A stretch of DNA of 64,000 bases. Origin: Allodiplogaster sudhausi (taxonomy: Eukaryota; Nematoda; Chromadorea; Rhabditida; Diplogasteridae). The stretch lies in the NCBI GenBank assembly GCA_945643635.1, contig CALZFC010000032.1:910001-974000 (forward strand), written 5' to 3'. The first letter of the stretch is position 1; every line of letters begins with the position of its first letter. The position numbers were made by a program, and so were the translations under genes. A model generated the notes under the pieces. It had not been told where the DNA came from. It saw nothing but the letters and a program-made list of their open reading frames with translations, and ran no database searches. This document shows, in pieces, positions 47,209-57,688 of this stretch.

Positions 47209-49838
47209 ATGGATTCGAATGGAAGACTCGCTTTTGTGATCTTACTTATTGTTGGAGGTATGTAGTTATAATATATTTTATTAACCTTGCGTTTAACAAC
47301 TTGGCCATCTACCTTTTTTTTTAAATAGTTGTGTATTGGATAAGTATAAATTTTAAGCTAATTGAAATTTGCAGCAAATTAAAATTTGAAATTTCAAATA
47401 TTTTCTTTAAAGTTTCTTCCGGCGAGACGTTCGAGAAGGCGAGGAAGTGTACGTAAATTTTTTTAACGAATTGAAATTGGCGGTAATTTCAAATTTCAAA
47501 TTTTTTTTCTTAAAGTCTCTTCCGGCGAGACACTCGAGAAGGGCAGCAAGAAGGTGGAGAAGGCGGGCACACCGTTGGATGGCGAAGATGAGCTGTCGCC
47601 CTGCCTCCGCCTCTGCATCGACCCGCTCACCAAGATGGAGCGCAGCTTCACCTATGTCTTCAACAATTACGAAAAGGTTTTTCAAAGGCGAAAAGGCGCG
47701 AAATTCAAATTTGAATTGAATTTCAAAAAGAGAAATTACTAAAGGCTTGGCGCGAAATTCAAATTTGATTTGGATTTGAATTTCAAAATTAAGAGTATTT
47801 AACTACGAAGACTTGGTGCGGTGGTTTTCTTACAGCTAAATTTTTTTTTAATGTAAACATTGTGTACGGCATTTCGCTTTATGGAGCTAATGCTCGAGTT
47901 TTATCGATTGCAAATGCTTGGAAAAGTTTTTCTACGATATAACACTCTCAATAAAGAATAAGTATTCATCAATAAAAGCTGAAGCTTCAATTTCTTCATC
48001 AATTTTAAAGTAAAATAAAAAAAATTAGATTCTAAAAAAAAAAAAATAGAATCTAGATGAAAATTAGAACATTACATAAATAGATTTTAACAATTAGATC
48101 TTAATTAAACATGTTTAAATCCTAACAATTGGGAATTGATAAAATCCATTGATCCATATAAATCCGCCCGCAGCTGTGCGACAGTCTTGAGCGGGGCGCG
48201 GAGTGCGTGCGCAAGTGTGGGAATGAGGACTCGGTCCGGTACCATCAGTACACGTCATTCTATCGACTATACTGCGTCGACTTCCAAGAGGGTGCGAGAG
48301 AGAGTGAGAGAAAGAGTAGAGAGAGTGAAGAGAGAGTGAGAGAGAGAGTGGAGTGAGAGTGAGAGAGTGAGAGAGGGAGAGAGAGAGTGGAGAGAGAGAG
48401 AGTGGATGTGAGTGAAAGAGAGAGAGAACATGGAAAGATGAACAGCGAGCTTGACTATGCGAAGAAGGTGAGCTTGAATCAGAGATGGGATGATCGAGAA
48501 GAGGGAAAGGAAAGAGGGAAAGAAGAGAGAGAGGGGGGAGGGAAAGCGAGGGTATAAAAAATGCAAGGAACGATAGGAGGGAGAGAGAGAGAGAGAGAGT
48601 ATTGGTTGGTAGAGAACGAAGGAGACTGGGGAGAGAGTGAGAAAACGGGAATGGTGTAAAGGGTGAGAGAGTGAAGAGAGTGCAAGAAAGGTGTGAATAA
48701 GTGTGGAAAAAGAATAGAAAGCGATAATAGCGAATGAGAAAGGAAGGCTTGGTTATTAATACTTTCGCAGGCATCGAAGAGCACTTGTCCTGTCTCGCAA
48801 AGGCGTCGCAAGGATCTGACAAGGGTAATGCTTTTTTTTTTAGTAATGTCATCTTTATGTTCTCTAAGATCTAAATACCTTAACATTACCTTACAAGTAG
48901 TAATTTTATCTTTATGTTCTCAATGATCATAATAAGGCAAATTTTACCTGAGTAATCTTACCTCTATTTTATTCTTCATTTATTGGTTATATATTTTTGC
49001 TGCGCTGAATAAAACAATTAGAGCGATGCTGATGAATAAAAAGGGAATTAATTTTTGAAATTTTTGATTTAATTTAAATTTATTTCTCACAGAATGCAAG
49101 AGACGCTGCCATACAAAGTATGAGAAGACGTCGGAGAAGGAGAAGAAGATGAAGCACGCGTGCAGGTTGATACTTTTTTTCTGACCATGTGAATTATTAT
49201 TTTTTAGTTTTTGCTTTTTTCTTTTTAAATCTAATTAGCCTTAATATTTTTAGTCATTAGAATATAGTTTTTTTTTAAAATAAATTATTGATTAAATTAT
49301 TTAAAATAAATTATAAATATTTAAATATCTTTCCATACAGTTCGATTGAATGCACGACCGTCTGCTACTACCAGGTGCTCTCGCAGGAGTGCCCGAACGC
49401 GCAGCCGATCCTATTAGTCAGTGATCATTAACTTTCTCTCTCTCTCTCTCTGTCTCTCTCTCTCTCTTCCTCTATCTCGTCATCCTCTCTCTCTCTCTTT
49501 CCCTTTTCTCTCACTCTACCTTTCTCTCGCTCTCTCTGTCACTCTCTCTCTCTCTCACAACCTCACTCTCTCTAGCGCTCTCTCTCACTCTCTCTCTCTC
49601 TCACAACCTCACTCTCTCTCGTGCTCTCTCTCACTCTCTCTCTTTCTCTCTTTCTCGCTCCTTTCCCTTTCCCTCTCTCACCCTCTCTCTCTCTCTCTCC
49701 TTGCAGGACGTGAACCTGGCACAGATTACGCAGCTGAACGCTGCACTCGACCCTCGTCGGCGCGACCATATGGCCGACGAGTGTCACCATCTCTACGACC
49801 GCGAGTACATGCGACGCATGCTGCTGGACAGACGCTAA
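47209..49838 (+). CDS. Secreted cysteine-rich protein, CPG4 (chondroitin proteoglycan 4)-like domain
   Basis: Seven exons join in phase: 47209-47257, 47516-47676, 48174-48291, 48771-48824, 49093-49165, 49341-49416 and 49707-49838. They give 220 aa. The signal peptide is MDSNGRLAFVILLIVGVSS. Cysteine groups follow in order: SPCLRLC, KLCDSLERGAECVRKC, RLYCVDF, HLSCLAK, ECKRRC, HACSSIECTTVCYY, SQECPN and MADECHH. This spacing, with FNNYEKLC and YTSFYRLYCVDF, resembles the nematode CPG4-type domain of small secreted proteins. There is no transmembrane segment, and I see no clear run of SG chondroitin sites. The likely place of action is extracellular or the egg/cuticle matrix, by analogy only. 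An extra frame-neutral micro-exon lies at 47413-47448. Fragments of exons 4 and 6 recur elsewhere in the window. Confidence 0.75.
47413..47448 (+). other. Frame-neutral 36 nt duplicate of the exon 2 start (possible cassette exon)
   Basis: After ctttaaag the sequence repeats the start of exon 2 (SSGETFEKARK against SSGETLEKGSK) and ends at a strong donor, gtacgt. It enters in phase 1 and leaves in phase 1, so inclusion would add 12 residues right after the signal peptide. Confidence 0.45.
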
Positions 49839-49840
49839 GC

Positions 49841-49935
49841 TCCGCCCACTACGTTCCCACGCTTAGCAGGCTACGCCCCCTACATTCCCACGCAAAAGCA
49901 AGTCCCGCCCACAACATTCCCACGCTAAGCCGGAT
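49841..49935 (+). repeat. Three-unit tandem repeat in the 3' UTR of the CPG4-like gene
   Basis: Units of about 32-36 bp contain cgcccactacgttcccacgc, cgccccctacattcccacgc and cgcccacaacattcccacgc. Confidence 0.75.
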
Positions 49936-50540
49936 CCGTGCAAATAAGAGAAAGAAAGAAAAAAAACACCCATAAACAAACAAAAAAAAAACACTATAAA
50001 CAACACCCCTTTTATGCGATTGCCATAGGTAAATTCGTTAAATTATTGACCATTCAAGGATCTTTCATCATCTTTCAAGGTTAAAGCCAGTCCCGGTGCA
50101 AATTGAACAATTGAACAAGTTAATATGTCTACCCAGATGATACATTCCGCTGTAACCGTCTTCTGCTGAACTATTTGAAGTGTTCCCTATTAAGAATTCT
50201 ATTGATCCATTTTAATATTAATTTAGAATTTGTTTATTAAGTTGTGTGCGAATAAACTTATAAAATGTTTTTCTTAATTCTCGTTTTTAGAAGATAGATT
50301 CGGTATGAAGAGTTAAGCTAATATGTATATATTCAAGTTATACAAAGGGTGTATGTGTCACACATTCTTGACGTCTCAGTTTGCTATCCCAATCTCCCTC
50401 ACTTGTTTCCCCTGCTTTAAAAAACATGATGATTTTTTTTATTTCATACCAACATTAATCTTGCACGGAATGTTTTCATGCGATAACATAATATGATGGG
50501 GATTCCACAAGGCCTGATTGTACTGCCGAATGCTTTCGCC
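49936..50540. other. Intergenic, between convergent genes
   Basis: Contains an AATAAA at about 50250 that could end the CPG4-like transcript. No coding signal is seen. Confidence 0.45.
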
Positions 50541-50947
50541 TCATGCGAGTTCATGTACATTTGGGATCATAGAGAGAGCGACACCTTTTCGCTTGAAACG
50601 CGGTCTGACTGGCTTAGGCTGCTCCTCTCGCTTCACAAGTCCAACGTCGGACGCTTCACTCTCGACCACGTTCGCGTTATCGACTTTCCTGCAAAACTTC
50701 ATACTGTATTATTTGCTCCATAAATTTTAATATAACATTGTTTTCTATTTTGTTAATAACAAACTGGAAATGCATTAGTCATAAGAAAAGCATCTTGCAG
50801 GTAGGTTTCAGACAGACATTGAGTATTGCGAAAGAATTCAACTATTAAAATCATTTTCAAAGTACGCCTTAATGATTGAAATAAGAGGTTGACTGACGCG
50901 AGCGTGAATACTGCGAGGAGCGCTAGGCAGAGAATGAGGATGCGCAT
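50541..50947 (-). pseudogene. Small secreted-peptide gene P1 (mature part frameshifted)
   Basis: Read on the minus strand, an intact signal peptide starts at 50947 (MRILILCLALLAVFTLASVN). The second exon (50688 down to 50541) encodes an acidic pro-piece, a KR cleavage site and a cationic Pro/Arg stretch (EEQPKPVRPRFKR). Compared with P2, two extra bases follow the PRF codons. The cysteine hairpin seen in P2 and P3 then lies in another frame, and the open frame ends HELA. The intron phase is unresolved; a gtcaac donor at the TLAS codons is one option. The family is unrecognised; the layout resembles peptide-hormone or antimicrobial-peptide precursors. Confidence 0.5.
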
Positions 50948-51099
50948 CGTAACTGTTTGAAGATTTGTAGGAGGACTACTGCGCGTTCATAAGTCGTGAA
51001 GCAGGTCTAATATAGTACATTCTTTTCGCTGAAGAAGATCGAGAAGAAAAGTTATCACTCTCTCTCTCACTCTCTCTCTCTCTATTTCTCTCTCTCTCA

Positions 51100-51135
<36 letters not shown>

Positions 51136-51721
51136 TTCTCCATCACTCTCACTCCCTCTCGTAATCGGCATCTCCATCCCATTCATCGTGAATAGCGTCA
51201 TCTTTTACATAATTTGGTTACAACTTAGTTACAATTTAGGTGCTCAATTCCTCTCGTGACCGTTTCATTCATTCGAGTGAACTCTCCATTTCTATTTCTG
51301 TGCGAGGCCAGGCAAGTTTTTTTAATCAAGCACATATTATTTTTAAAAATTTTTCGTGTACATTTGATATCATAGAGAGAGCGACACCTTGGCTTGAAAC
51401 GCGGTCTGACTGGCTTAGGCTGCTCCTCTCGCTTCACAAGTCCAACGTCGGACGCTTCACGCTCGACCACATTCGCGTTATCGACTTTCCTGCAAAACTT
51501 CATACTGTATTATTTGCTCCTTAAATTTTAATATAACATTGTTTTCTATTTTGTTAATAACAAACTGGAAATGCATTAGTCATAAGAAAAGCATCTTGCA
51601 GGTAGGTTTCAGACAGACATTGAGAATTGCGAAAGAATTCAACTATTAAAATCATTTTCAAAGTACGCCTTAATGATTGAAATAAGAGGTTGACTCTATT
51701 CTCTATTTCTCTCTCTCTCAT

Positions 51722-51752
<31 letters not shown>

Positions 51753-51977
51753 TTCTCCATCACTCTCACTCCCTCTCGTAATCGGCATCTCCATCCCATT
51801 CATCGTGAATAGCGTCATCTTTTACATAATTTGGTTACAACTTAGTTACAATTTAGGTGCTCAATTCCTCTCGTGACCGTTTCATTCATTCGAGTGAACT
51901 CTCCATTTCTATTTCTGTGCGAGGCCAGGCAAGTTTTTTTTTATCAAGCACATATTATTTTTAAAAAAAATTTTCGT
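50560..51977. repeat. Direct tandem duplication carrying P1 and P2
   Basis: The first unit (about 50560-51359) and second unit (about 51360-51977) are near-identical across the second exon, intron, CT tract and a roughly 230 bp upstream block (tcgtaatcggcatctccatc ... gaggccaggcaag). The second unit lacks the signal exon. A third, older relative of the upstream block is at about 54010-54170, upstream of P3. Confidence 0.8.
51225..51735 (-). pseudogene. Small secreted-peptide gene P2 (signal exon and promoter deleted)
   Basis: The second exon (about 51488 down to 51225, minus strand) encodes the pro-piece DNANVVEREASDVGLVKR, a cationic stretch and a C-x7-C loop at 51386-51360. The stop that follows the loop in P3 is replaced by a sense codon, giving a 44-residue tail. 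Upstream, gaggttgact joins directly to the CT tract, so about 200 bp are missing relative to P1. Those bases hold the signal peptide codons, 5' UTR and proximal promoter. The copy should not give a secreted product on its own. Confidence 0.5.
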
Positions 51978-52675
51978 TCCCGTTATATTTGCTCTACTTT
52001 GCACTTTATGCTTTTTTTATTCACATGGTTCACTACTCTCTCACAATCAATACATTCTTGGTTTATATTTATGTAAGAATCGGATATCTAATTGTAAGCT
52101 GGGGAGAAAGCGGCAAAACCGCGAATGATGTGAGTAGGACAACTTGATTAATGATGACGCAATGGAATATAGCATTCTGTGGATCACAAATAGTACTAAT
52201 TGTAAGAATTTTCTGACAAAACCGAAAAAAGGTATAGTACTAATTGTGATTTCTCCACTTTTATTCAATCCGTGGCCAGAAGCCGAATAGACGGCATTTA
52301 TGTATATCTGCGCAAAAGAAAGGATGACTTCTGATCCCTAGGAAAACAGGGAAATAAGTGTTTTCTTTCGCTTTCTCCTTTTGGAATTTGAGTCGGCCAA
52401 TTAAATTAATTTAGTAAATTAATTTTACTACATTTGTGAAGCAAAAATGTATCTACTATACTATCATTTTCCTGATTATCTTTCATATCAGACGAACCCG
52501 CGTCCTGTCTAGCGGAGAACTCTTTCTCAAATTCGTTCAACCGTCTATATATAAAGTTGTCACAAAGTGCCATATATAATCTGCGTAAGTTCTGTATCTT
52601 ACATGGAATGTTTTCATACGGTACCACCACAATATTACGGACGTCCACAATGGCATGATTGGATTGCCGACTGCG
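51978..52675. other. Spacer between P2 and P3, no gene supported
   Basis: AT-rich. A minus-strand open frame (52648-52406) contains YMALCDNFIYRRLNEFEKEF and ends without splice context. It may be a relic exon but is not supported further. Confidence 0.3.
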
Positions 52676-53730
52676 TCAACCACAATTATAATTATATCGT
52701 GAAAGACACTTTGGCTTTGGTTGTCCTCTGACGGGCTCCTCTCGCTTCACACGTCCTCCGACGGACACTTCACTCTTGGCCACCACGTCCGCGTTATCGA
52801 TGTGCGTGCAAAAAAAAATCACTCTATGTTATGTACTTCATAAATTCAATTCCAACATTTTGTTTTCGCTTTAATTAATAACAAACTGTAAATACGTCAT
52901 AAGGGAGGCATTTTCCAGCCGCCGTTCTCAGACAGCTATAAAGTATTGTGAAAGAATTCGACTGGGAATCTCGAGGAACAGGGTAGTGAAAACCCTTGCA
53001 TTTTTATATCGAAATTGCATTTAAACCATTAAATAAAACTGTAATGAATTATCTCAGCGGACTTTCGGCGGAATATCGATAGAGTTTCACATTCGGAGCC
53101 CATTCCACTTGTGCGTCTCTACGTTGGCACTGAACTGTGCATATTACATCAGTTTAATGATTGGCAAATATAAGAGAGCTCGTCTATATCTGGCATACCA
53201 TAGCTGATTCCATGAAGATTTTGTGCACACTCTCCAGAGTCTAGAAGCCGATGTGATTCCAAAAGTGAATATTTTCGAGTTATACTTGGACACACATTTC
53301 TAAAATGATATCTTGTCTATAATGACAAAACGTTCGAAAATATTGCATTATTGTGCGCGACACAGCGATCACAAAAATCCATTTCGGCATGTCTAACCGA
53401 CCACTCGAATTTTAGGTCGTGTAACTCTCCTTTTAAGACTCCCGAGAACCCATTCTTCGTGTTAAAAGTGAATATAAAGAGCATTTGAGTGAAATCTTAC
53501 ACTCGCAAATTGCGTCAAATCCATTTCAAATAAATATTTAAACAAATTTCAATTTCGAAGTATGCCTTTGAGTTTCGAAATACGAAGTTGGCTGACGCAA
53601 GCGTGAGTACTGCGAGGAATGCGAGCAGGAGGATGAGGATGCGTATCGTAAGTGTTTGAAGGTATGTAGTCGTACCACTGGTCACATGCCATGTATCCGG
53701 TCTTATATAGAACTCCCGATCGCTTAGCAC
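52676..53730 (-). pseudogene. Small secreted-peptide gene P3 (start codon and acceptor altered)
   Basis: The signal-peptide exon (about 53646 down to 53575) reads RILILLLAFLAVLTLASANF, but the ATG of P1 is ATA here. An in-frame ATG exists only 84 bp upstream. A CTTATATA box (53702-53709, TATATAAG on the coding strand) lies upstream. The second exon (about 52800 down to 52676) has an acidic part, VKREEPVRGQPKPK and a C-x7-C loop followed by Gly and stop (possible amidation). The tgcag acceptor of P1/P2 reads tgcac here. It is probably non-functional unless alternative signals are used. Confidence 0.45.
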
Positions 53731-53761
53731 CCCATCTCGCAGTAGAAGATTGAGATGAAAA

Positions 53762-53829
53762 GTTATCTGCCTCTCTCTCTCTCTCTTTCTCTTTCTCTAT
53801 CTCTTTCTCTCTCTCTTCCTTTCTCTCAA

Positions 53830-53885
<56 letters not shown>

Positions 53886-54000
53886 CTCTCTGTGTGTCTC
53901 TCTCTCTCCCTTTCTCTCCTCTCTCTCTTTCTCTCTTTCTCTCTCTCTCTATTCTCTCTCTCACTCTCTGTCTCTCACTCTCTCTCTCTCTCTATCTACA
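53762..54000. repeat. (CT)n tract upstream of P3
   Basis: An almost pure CT/TTCT repeat of about 240 bp. A similar tract lies at the same relative position upstream of P1 and P2. Confidence 0.9.
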
Positions 54001-54562
54001 TATCTTCCTCCTTCTCTTATAATCGGCGCCTCTGTTTTAATGGCGTTATCAATCATACAATTTGCTTACATCTTAGGCACTCAATGCTTTCCGTGACCGT
54101 TTCACTTATTCGCTGCAAACTCTCCATTTCTCCTTCCTTGCATGGCCGGGGTCTTCATCAAGCACATATTATCTACAATTTCTTTTCCTTTCCCACTATA
54201 TTTGCTAGTCCAAAGTAGTTTGGACTTAATATTTTCTTTTCTCACATGTTTCACTCCTCTCTCATTACTTTCTTGATTTCTTGATTTGTGAAAGAATCGT
54301 CTATCTAGGTAAATGCGAAAAGGGCACCTCCAATAATGAGTTGCAGCCAAGATGAGGCCATGGTGAACGAATGAATGTTTAATTTGTGACAAATAATTTG
54401 ACCGGGTGAATTCTTCGCTTCTCTCAATGCACTGCTGTCAAAGGTAGTACGAAGAAGCCATTTGGGCGAACACATCCAATTCGCGTCGACGTTGCCCGCA
54501 AACAACATTAGTGGCGGCTTTAGATTTATTTCAATTCTCGTATTCGTCATAAGAGCGTGTTG

Positions 54563-55235
54563 TGGGACAGGGGTGGGCGGCCCGGGCCAGGCCCGCGGGC
54601 GGCCCTCGACCCGGCCCGGCCCGCTGATGACTTTTACGGCCCGGCCCGGGCCCGGGCCTAATATAAATTAGAGGGCCTGGCCCGGGCCGGCCCGAATGGT
54701 ACAAGGCCCGGCCCGGTCCCGGCCTTTTCGAACGCGGGCCATCCCGGGCCCGGCCCGCATCTGAATTTAAAATCCTATTTCTAGCCTTTCACGCCTAATG
54801 AAACGTCGGCATCCAAAAAATAAGGCCGAATATATGATGGTTTAAACAAAACAAAATCCTGTTTATTCGCGTTTTTGACCTGTTTTGATAGATTTGGGCA
54901 ACGTCTGCAAAAATTTACACGCATTTTTGATGAATTATATTTAACCCGCCCGTGTTTTTGCTCCATCTAAGTATATTTACGGTTGAAAACCGGGCCGGGC
55001 CTTGGAAATCAGGGCCGGGCCCGTCCCGACAGGCAGCGGGCCGGCTCGGGCCCGGCCCGCCAGATATTTTTGGAAGTACAATTGTAGGCCGGGGCCGGGC
55101 CGGGCCTACAATTGTATGCCCGGCCCGGGCCCGGCCTGGACATTGCCGGGACGGCCCGGGCCCGGCCTGGACATTGCCGGGACGGCCCGGGCCCGGCCTG
55201 GACATTGCCGGGCCGGTTTTTGCCCACCCCTGTAT
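54563..55235. mobile_element. GC-rich inverted-repeat element, copy 3, with ACAGGGGTGGGC ends
   Basis: The left end acaggggtgggcggcccggg and right end ccgggccggtttttgcccac/ccctgt are inverted repeats. The inside is dense in GGCCCGGGCC words around an AT-rich core (54765-54985). CAGGGGTGGNC is a typical terminal sequence of hAT-type elements. No transposase is seen, and I could not find a convincing 8 bp target duplication. Long Gly/Pro/Ala/Arg frames inside are compositional. Confidence 0.65.
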
Positions 55236-55680
55236 TCCACAATCAGGGACCTGTGGGTGAAGGCAAGATGAAAGGAATCGGGTTTCATGACAGCAGTTCG
55301 CATCCAAGTGGTGGACAGGTTTCGGCCCGAATTCGTCACGCCATCGTTCACGGGGAAGTCCAGCATGCCTTTTTCACTTCCCGGTCTCCACTCAACGGAT
55401 CTTATGTGTGCATGTACATGTAGAATAGTTTCATTCCATCCCTTCCTGATCCCAGGGGAAACATGGAAAGCGAGATTGCAGTTTTAAATGTTTTAATACT
55501 TTTTGAAACTATTATATCAAACGCTCGAAATCACTTTCAAGGGGGAATGGTTAGTTTTCCTAACTCAACTTTTTTTTATCTTCCGTTTATATTCTTGTTA
55601 TTACTACTGTTATAATTACTTTCTCCAAATTTGTTATACATTATTTCGCTGTTTTCCCTTGTAATGTACATGCAGGACAC
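55236..55680. other. Spacer with coding-like fragment, no gene supported
   Basis: At 55260-55400 a stretch is open on both strands; on the minus strand it reads TTWMRTAVMKPDSFHLAFTH. A second minus-strand open frame (54550-54305, MTNTRIEINLKPPLMLFAGN) lies across the GC-rich element. They could be one exon split by that insertion, but this is unproven. Confidence 0.25.
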
Positions 55681-55699
55681 TGTGTAAACCAATTTCAAT

Positions 55700-55800
55700 T
55701 TATCTGATGAGCATCTAAGAGTGGCGAGGGAGCTGATGACCGAAGAGCAGGTTGCGACAGCGACGCCGCAAGGAAAAGGAAGGAAAGTTTTGGTAAGCTT
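55700..55800. repeat. Conserved block shared by the downstream flanks of the two exon-array genes
   Basis: The sequence cgaagagcaggttgcgacag ... ggaaaaggaagg here matches caaagagcaggttgcggcgg ... ggaaaaggaaggagaag at 58118-58168. On the plus strand both read as EQVA[TA]A...GKGR, so a short plus-strand coding relic is possible. Both are followed by taagct/aagctta-rich sequence. Confidence 0.5.
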
Positions 55801-56001
55801 AAGACAATGCTAAGATTCAGGTAAGTTAAGGTAAGCTAAGATAAGATTAGATTAACTTAAGCTTGAGCTAAGTTAAGGTACGCTAAGATAAGATTAGGTT
55901 AAGTTAAGCTTGGGCAATGCAATCTTAATTTAGCTCATACAAACAAACAAACTTTACTTCATTAGGCAACGGGATTTTTCTTTTCCGTTTTGCCGACATT
56001 A

Positions 56002-57320
56002 TTAAATTTTTATTTGTAAATTATATAAAATCAATCTTTTTTCCACTCTAACGATATAAGCCTTATTCTTGTGTTCGGGATCGTCATTGTCGCTCGGAGG
56101 GAGCTCTCCTCCAACAGTTCCGGTCTCTTCGGAACCGAAAATTCTGGAGACTTTTCCGGGAAGAAGCCTCGCAGGGGCTGTGTCTTCCAGATTCTTCTTT
56201 TGCTCACCGAGCGGCTCCTGAAATTTGGTTTGTTTTTATTCAATTTTTTACTAGTATTTTTTATCAGCATACTTCAGGGTGGCCGGGCTTGAGCCTCGCA
56301 GTGGCTGTGTCTTCCAGATTCTTCTTTGGCTCTCCGAGCTGCTCCTGAAATTGAGATTGTTTTTTTTAACAGAATTTTTTATCAGCATACCTCAGGGAGG
56401 CCGGGCTTGAGCCTCGCAGTGGCTGTGACTTCCAGATTCTTCTTTGGCTCTCCGAGCGGCTCCTGAAATAGAAATTGCTTTTATTTAATTTGCACCAGAT
56501 TTTCTTTATCAGCATACCTCAGGTAGGCCGGACTTGAGCCTCGCAATGGCTGATTCTTCCAGATTCTTCTTCGGCTCACGGAGCGGCTCCTGAAATTTGG
56601 TTTGTTTTTTATTTCATTCTTGACAGATTTTTCTTATCAGAATACCTCGGGTATGTTTTAGTTTAATTTTTTACAGATTTTTTTTATCAGAATACCTCAG
56701 GTAGGCCGGGCTTGAGCCTCGCAATGGCTGAGTCTTCCAGATTCTTCTTCGGCTCACGGAGCGGCTCCTGAAATTTGGTTTTTTTTTATTTCATTCTTGA
56801 CAGATTTTTCTTATCACAATACCTCGGGTATGTTTTAGTTTAATTTTAATTTTTTACAGATTTTTTTTATCAGAATACCTCAGGTAGGCCGGGCTTGAGC
56901 CTCGCAGTGGCTGAGTTTTTCAGATTCTTCTTTGACTCGCCGAGCGGGGTCTGCAATGTGTTTTTTTTTGGTAAAAAAAAGTGTCTTGCCTTTCCTACAT
57001 AATATTTCCATTCCAATTTTATCCGCAGAAAAATAATATCTCATTGTCAATTGCCACAGAGTGCGCCCGAGGTGTGGAAGGTTGTGTGTGAAATTCTTTC
57101 TAGGCCGAATCTTTACATTTCATTCACAATTCCAGAAGACAATTATTCTATTTAAAAAATCATCATGTCTTCCCATTTGTCATTACATTAAATGCAATAA
57201 TTTCTCTTTACTAGCAAACTATACCCGAGAATTAGCTTCGACGCGCGGCAGCAAAGAGAGCAGCGAAGCCGCGGAGACGAGAAGGAGAAGAAGCAGAGGA
57301 AAAGATGGAGTCGACCACAT
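56002..57320 (-). CDS. Secreted protein with an array of near-identical 24-codon phase-0 exons
   Basis: Minus strand. Exon 1 (57320-57225) encodes MWSTPSFPLLLLLLVSAASL and continues to ANSR before gtatag, a clear signal peptide. Then come 56950-56879, 56767-56696, 56589-56518, 56462-56391 and 56344-56273. Each is exactly 72 nt, phase 0 at both ends, and encodes variants of EPL[GR]EPKKNLEDSATARLKP + GLPE. The last exon (56217-56002) starts the same way (EPLGEQKKNLEDTAPARL) and runs on to a TAA, with an acidic, then basic tail. The product is about 223 aa, highly charged, without cysteine and probably unstructured. I know no family. Introns of about 40-120 bp between repeats are also similar, so exon and intron were duplicated together. 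A relic acceptor/donor context (aatacctcggg) remains at 56639 and 56818. Confidence 0.75.
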
Positions 57321-57545
57321 TCGAAGGGAGTGAAGTTGCGGAATGAGTGAATGGAAGCGAGAAAGCCGACTCATCGCTTCTCAGCATTACGAAATTTGCA
57401 ATTTCGAATGCAAATTTTGAGAACATCAAGTTCTCATTGATGAAAGGACTCGAAAACAATTCCAAATCCATTGACATCATTGCGAAATCATCATTGTTTT
57501 GGTGCATTTTGTCCTCAAAGTGATAATTCGTGCATTTTGAGGAAA
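57321..57545 (-). promoter_or_regulatory. Upstream region conserved between the two exon-array genes
   Basis: From the start codon outwards about 220 bp match 61866-62090 closely (gagtgaagttgcggaatgag, cattgcgaaat..., gcattttgtcct, attcgtgcattttgagga). No TATA box is obvious. It is the best candidate for the shared promoter and 5' UTR. Confidence 0.55.
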
Positions 57546-57620
57546 CGAAGTTGCGAAATGTTTTATTTCAAATTACCGATTTGAAATATATTTTAAATAT
57601 TTACTATTTTTCCAAACAAC

Positions 57621-57665
57621 ACGATGGTCTGCTACTACGAGGTGCTCTCGCAGGAATGCCCGAAC
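57621..57665 (+). pseudogene. Isolated fragment of CPG4-like exon 6
   Basis: The sequence gtctgctactacgaggtgct + ctcgcaggaatgcccgaac matches 49360-49399 with two changes and encodes VCYYEVLSQECPN, followed at once by a stop. As in the parent gene, a CT-rich tract follows. No other CPG4-like exon is seen nearby. Confidence 0.75.
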
Positions 57666-57688
57666 TATTATTGATTTCCACTGTTGAC

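Noticed and set aside
54915..55307. Gly/Pro/Arg/Ala-rich open frames on both strands
   Set aside because: They are produced by the GGCCCGGGCC composition of the inverted-repeat element.
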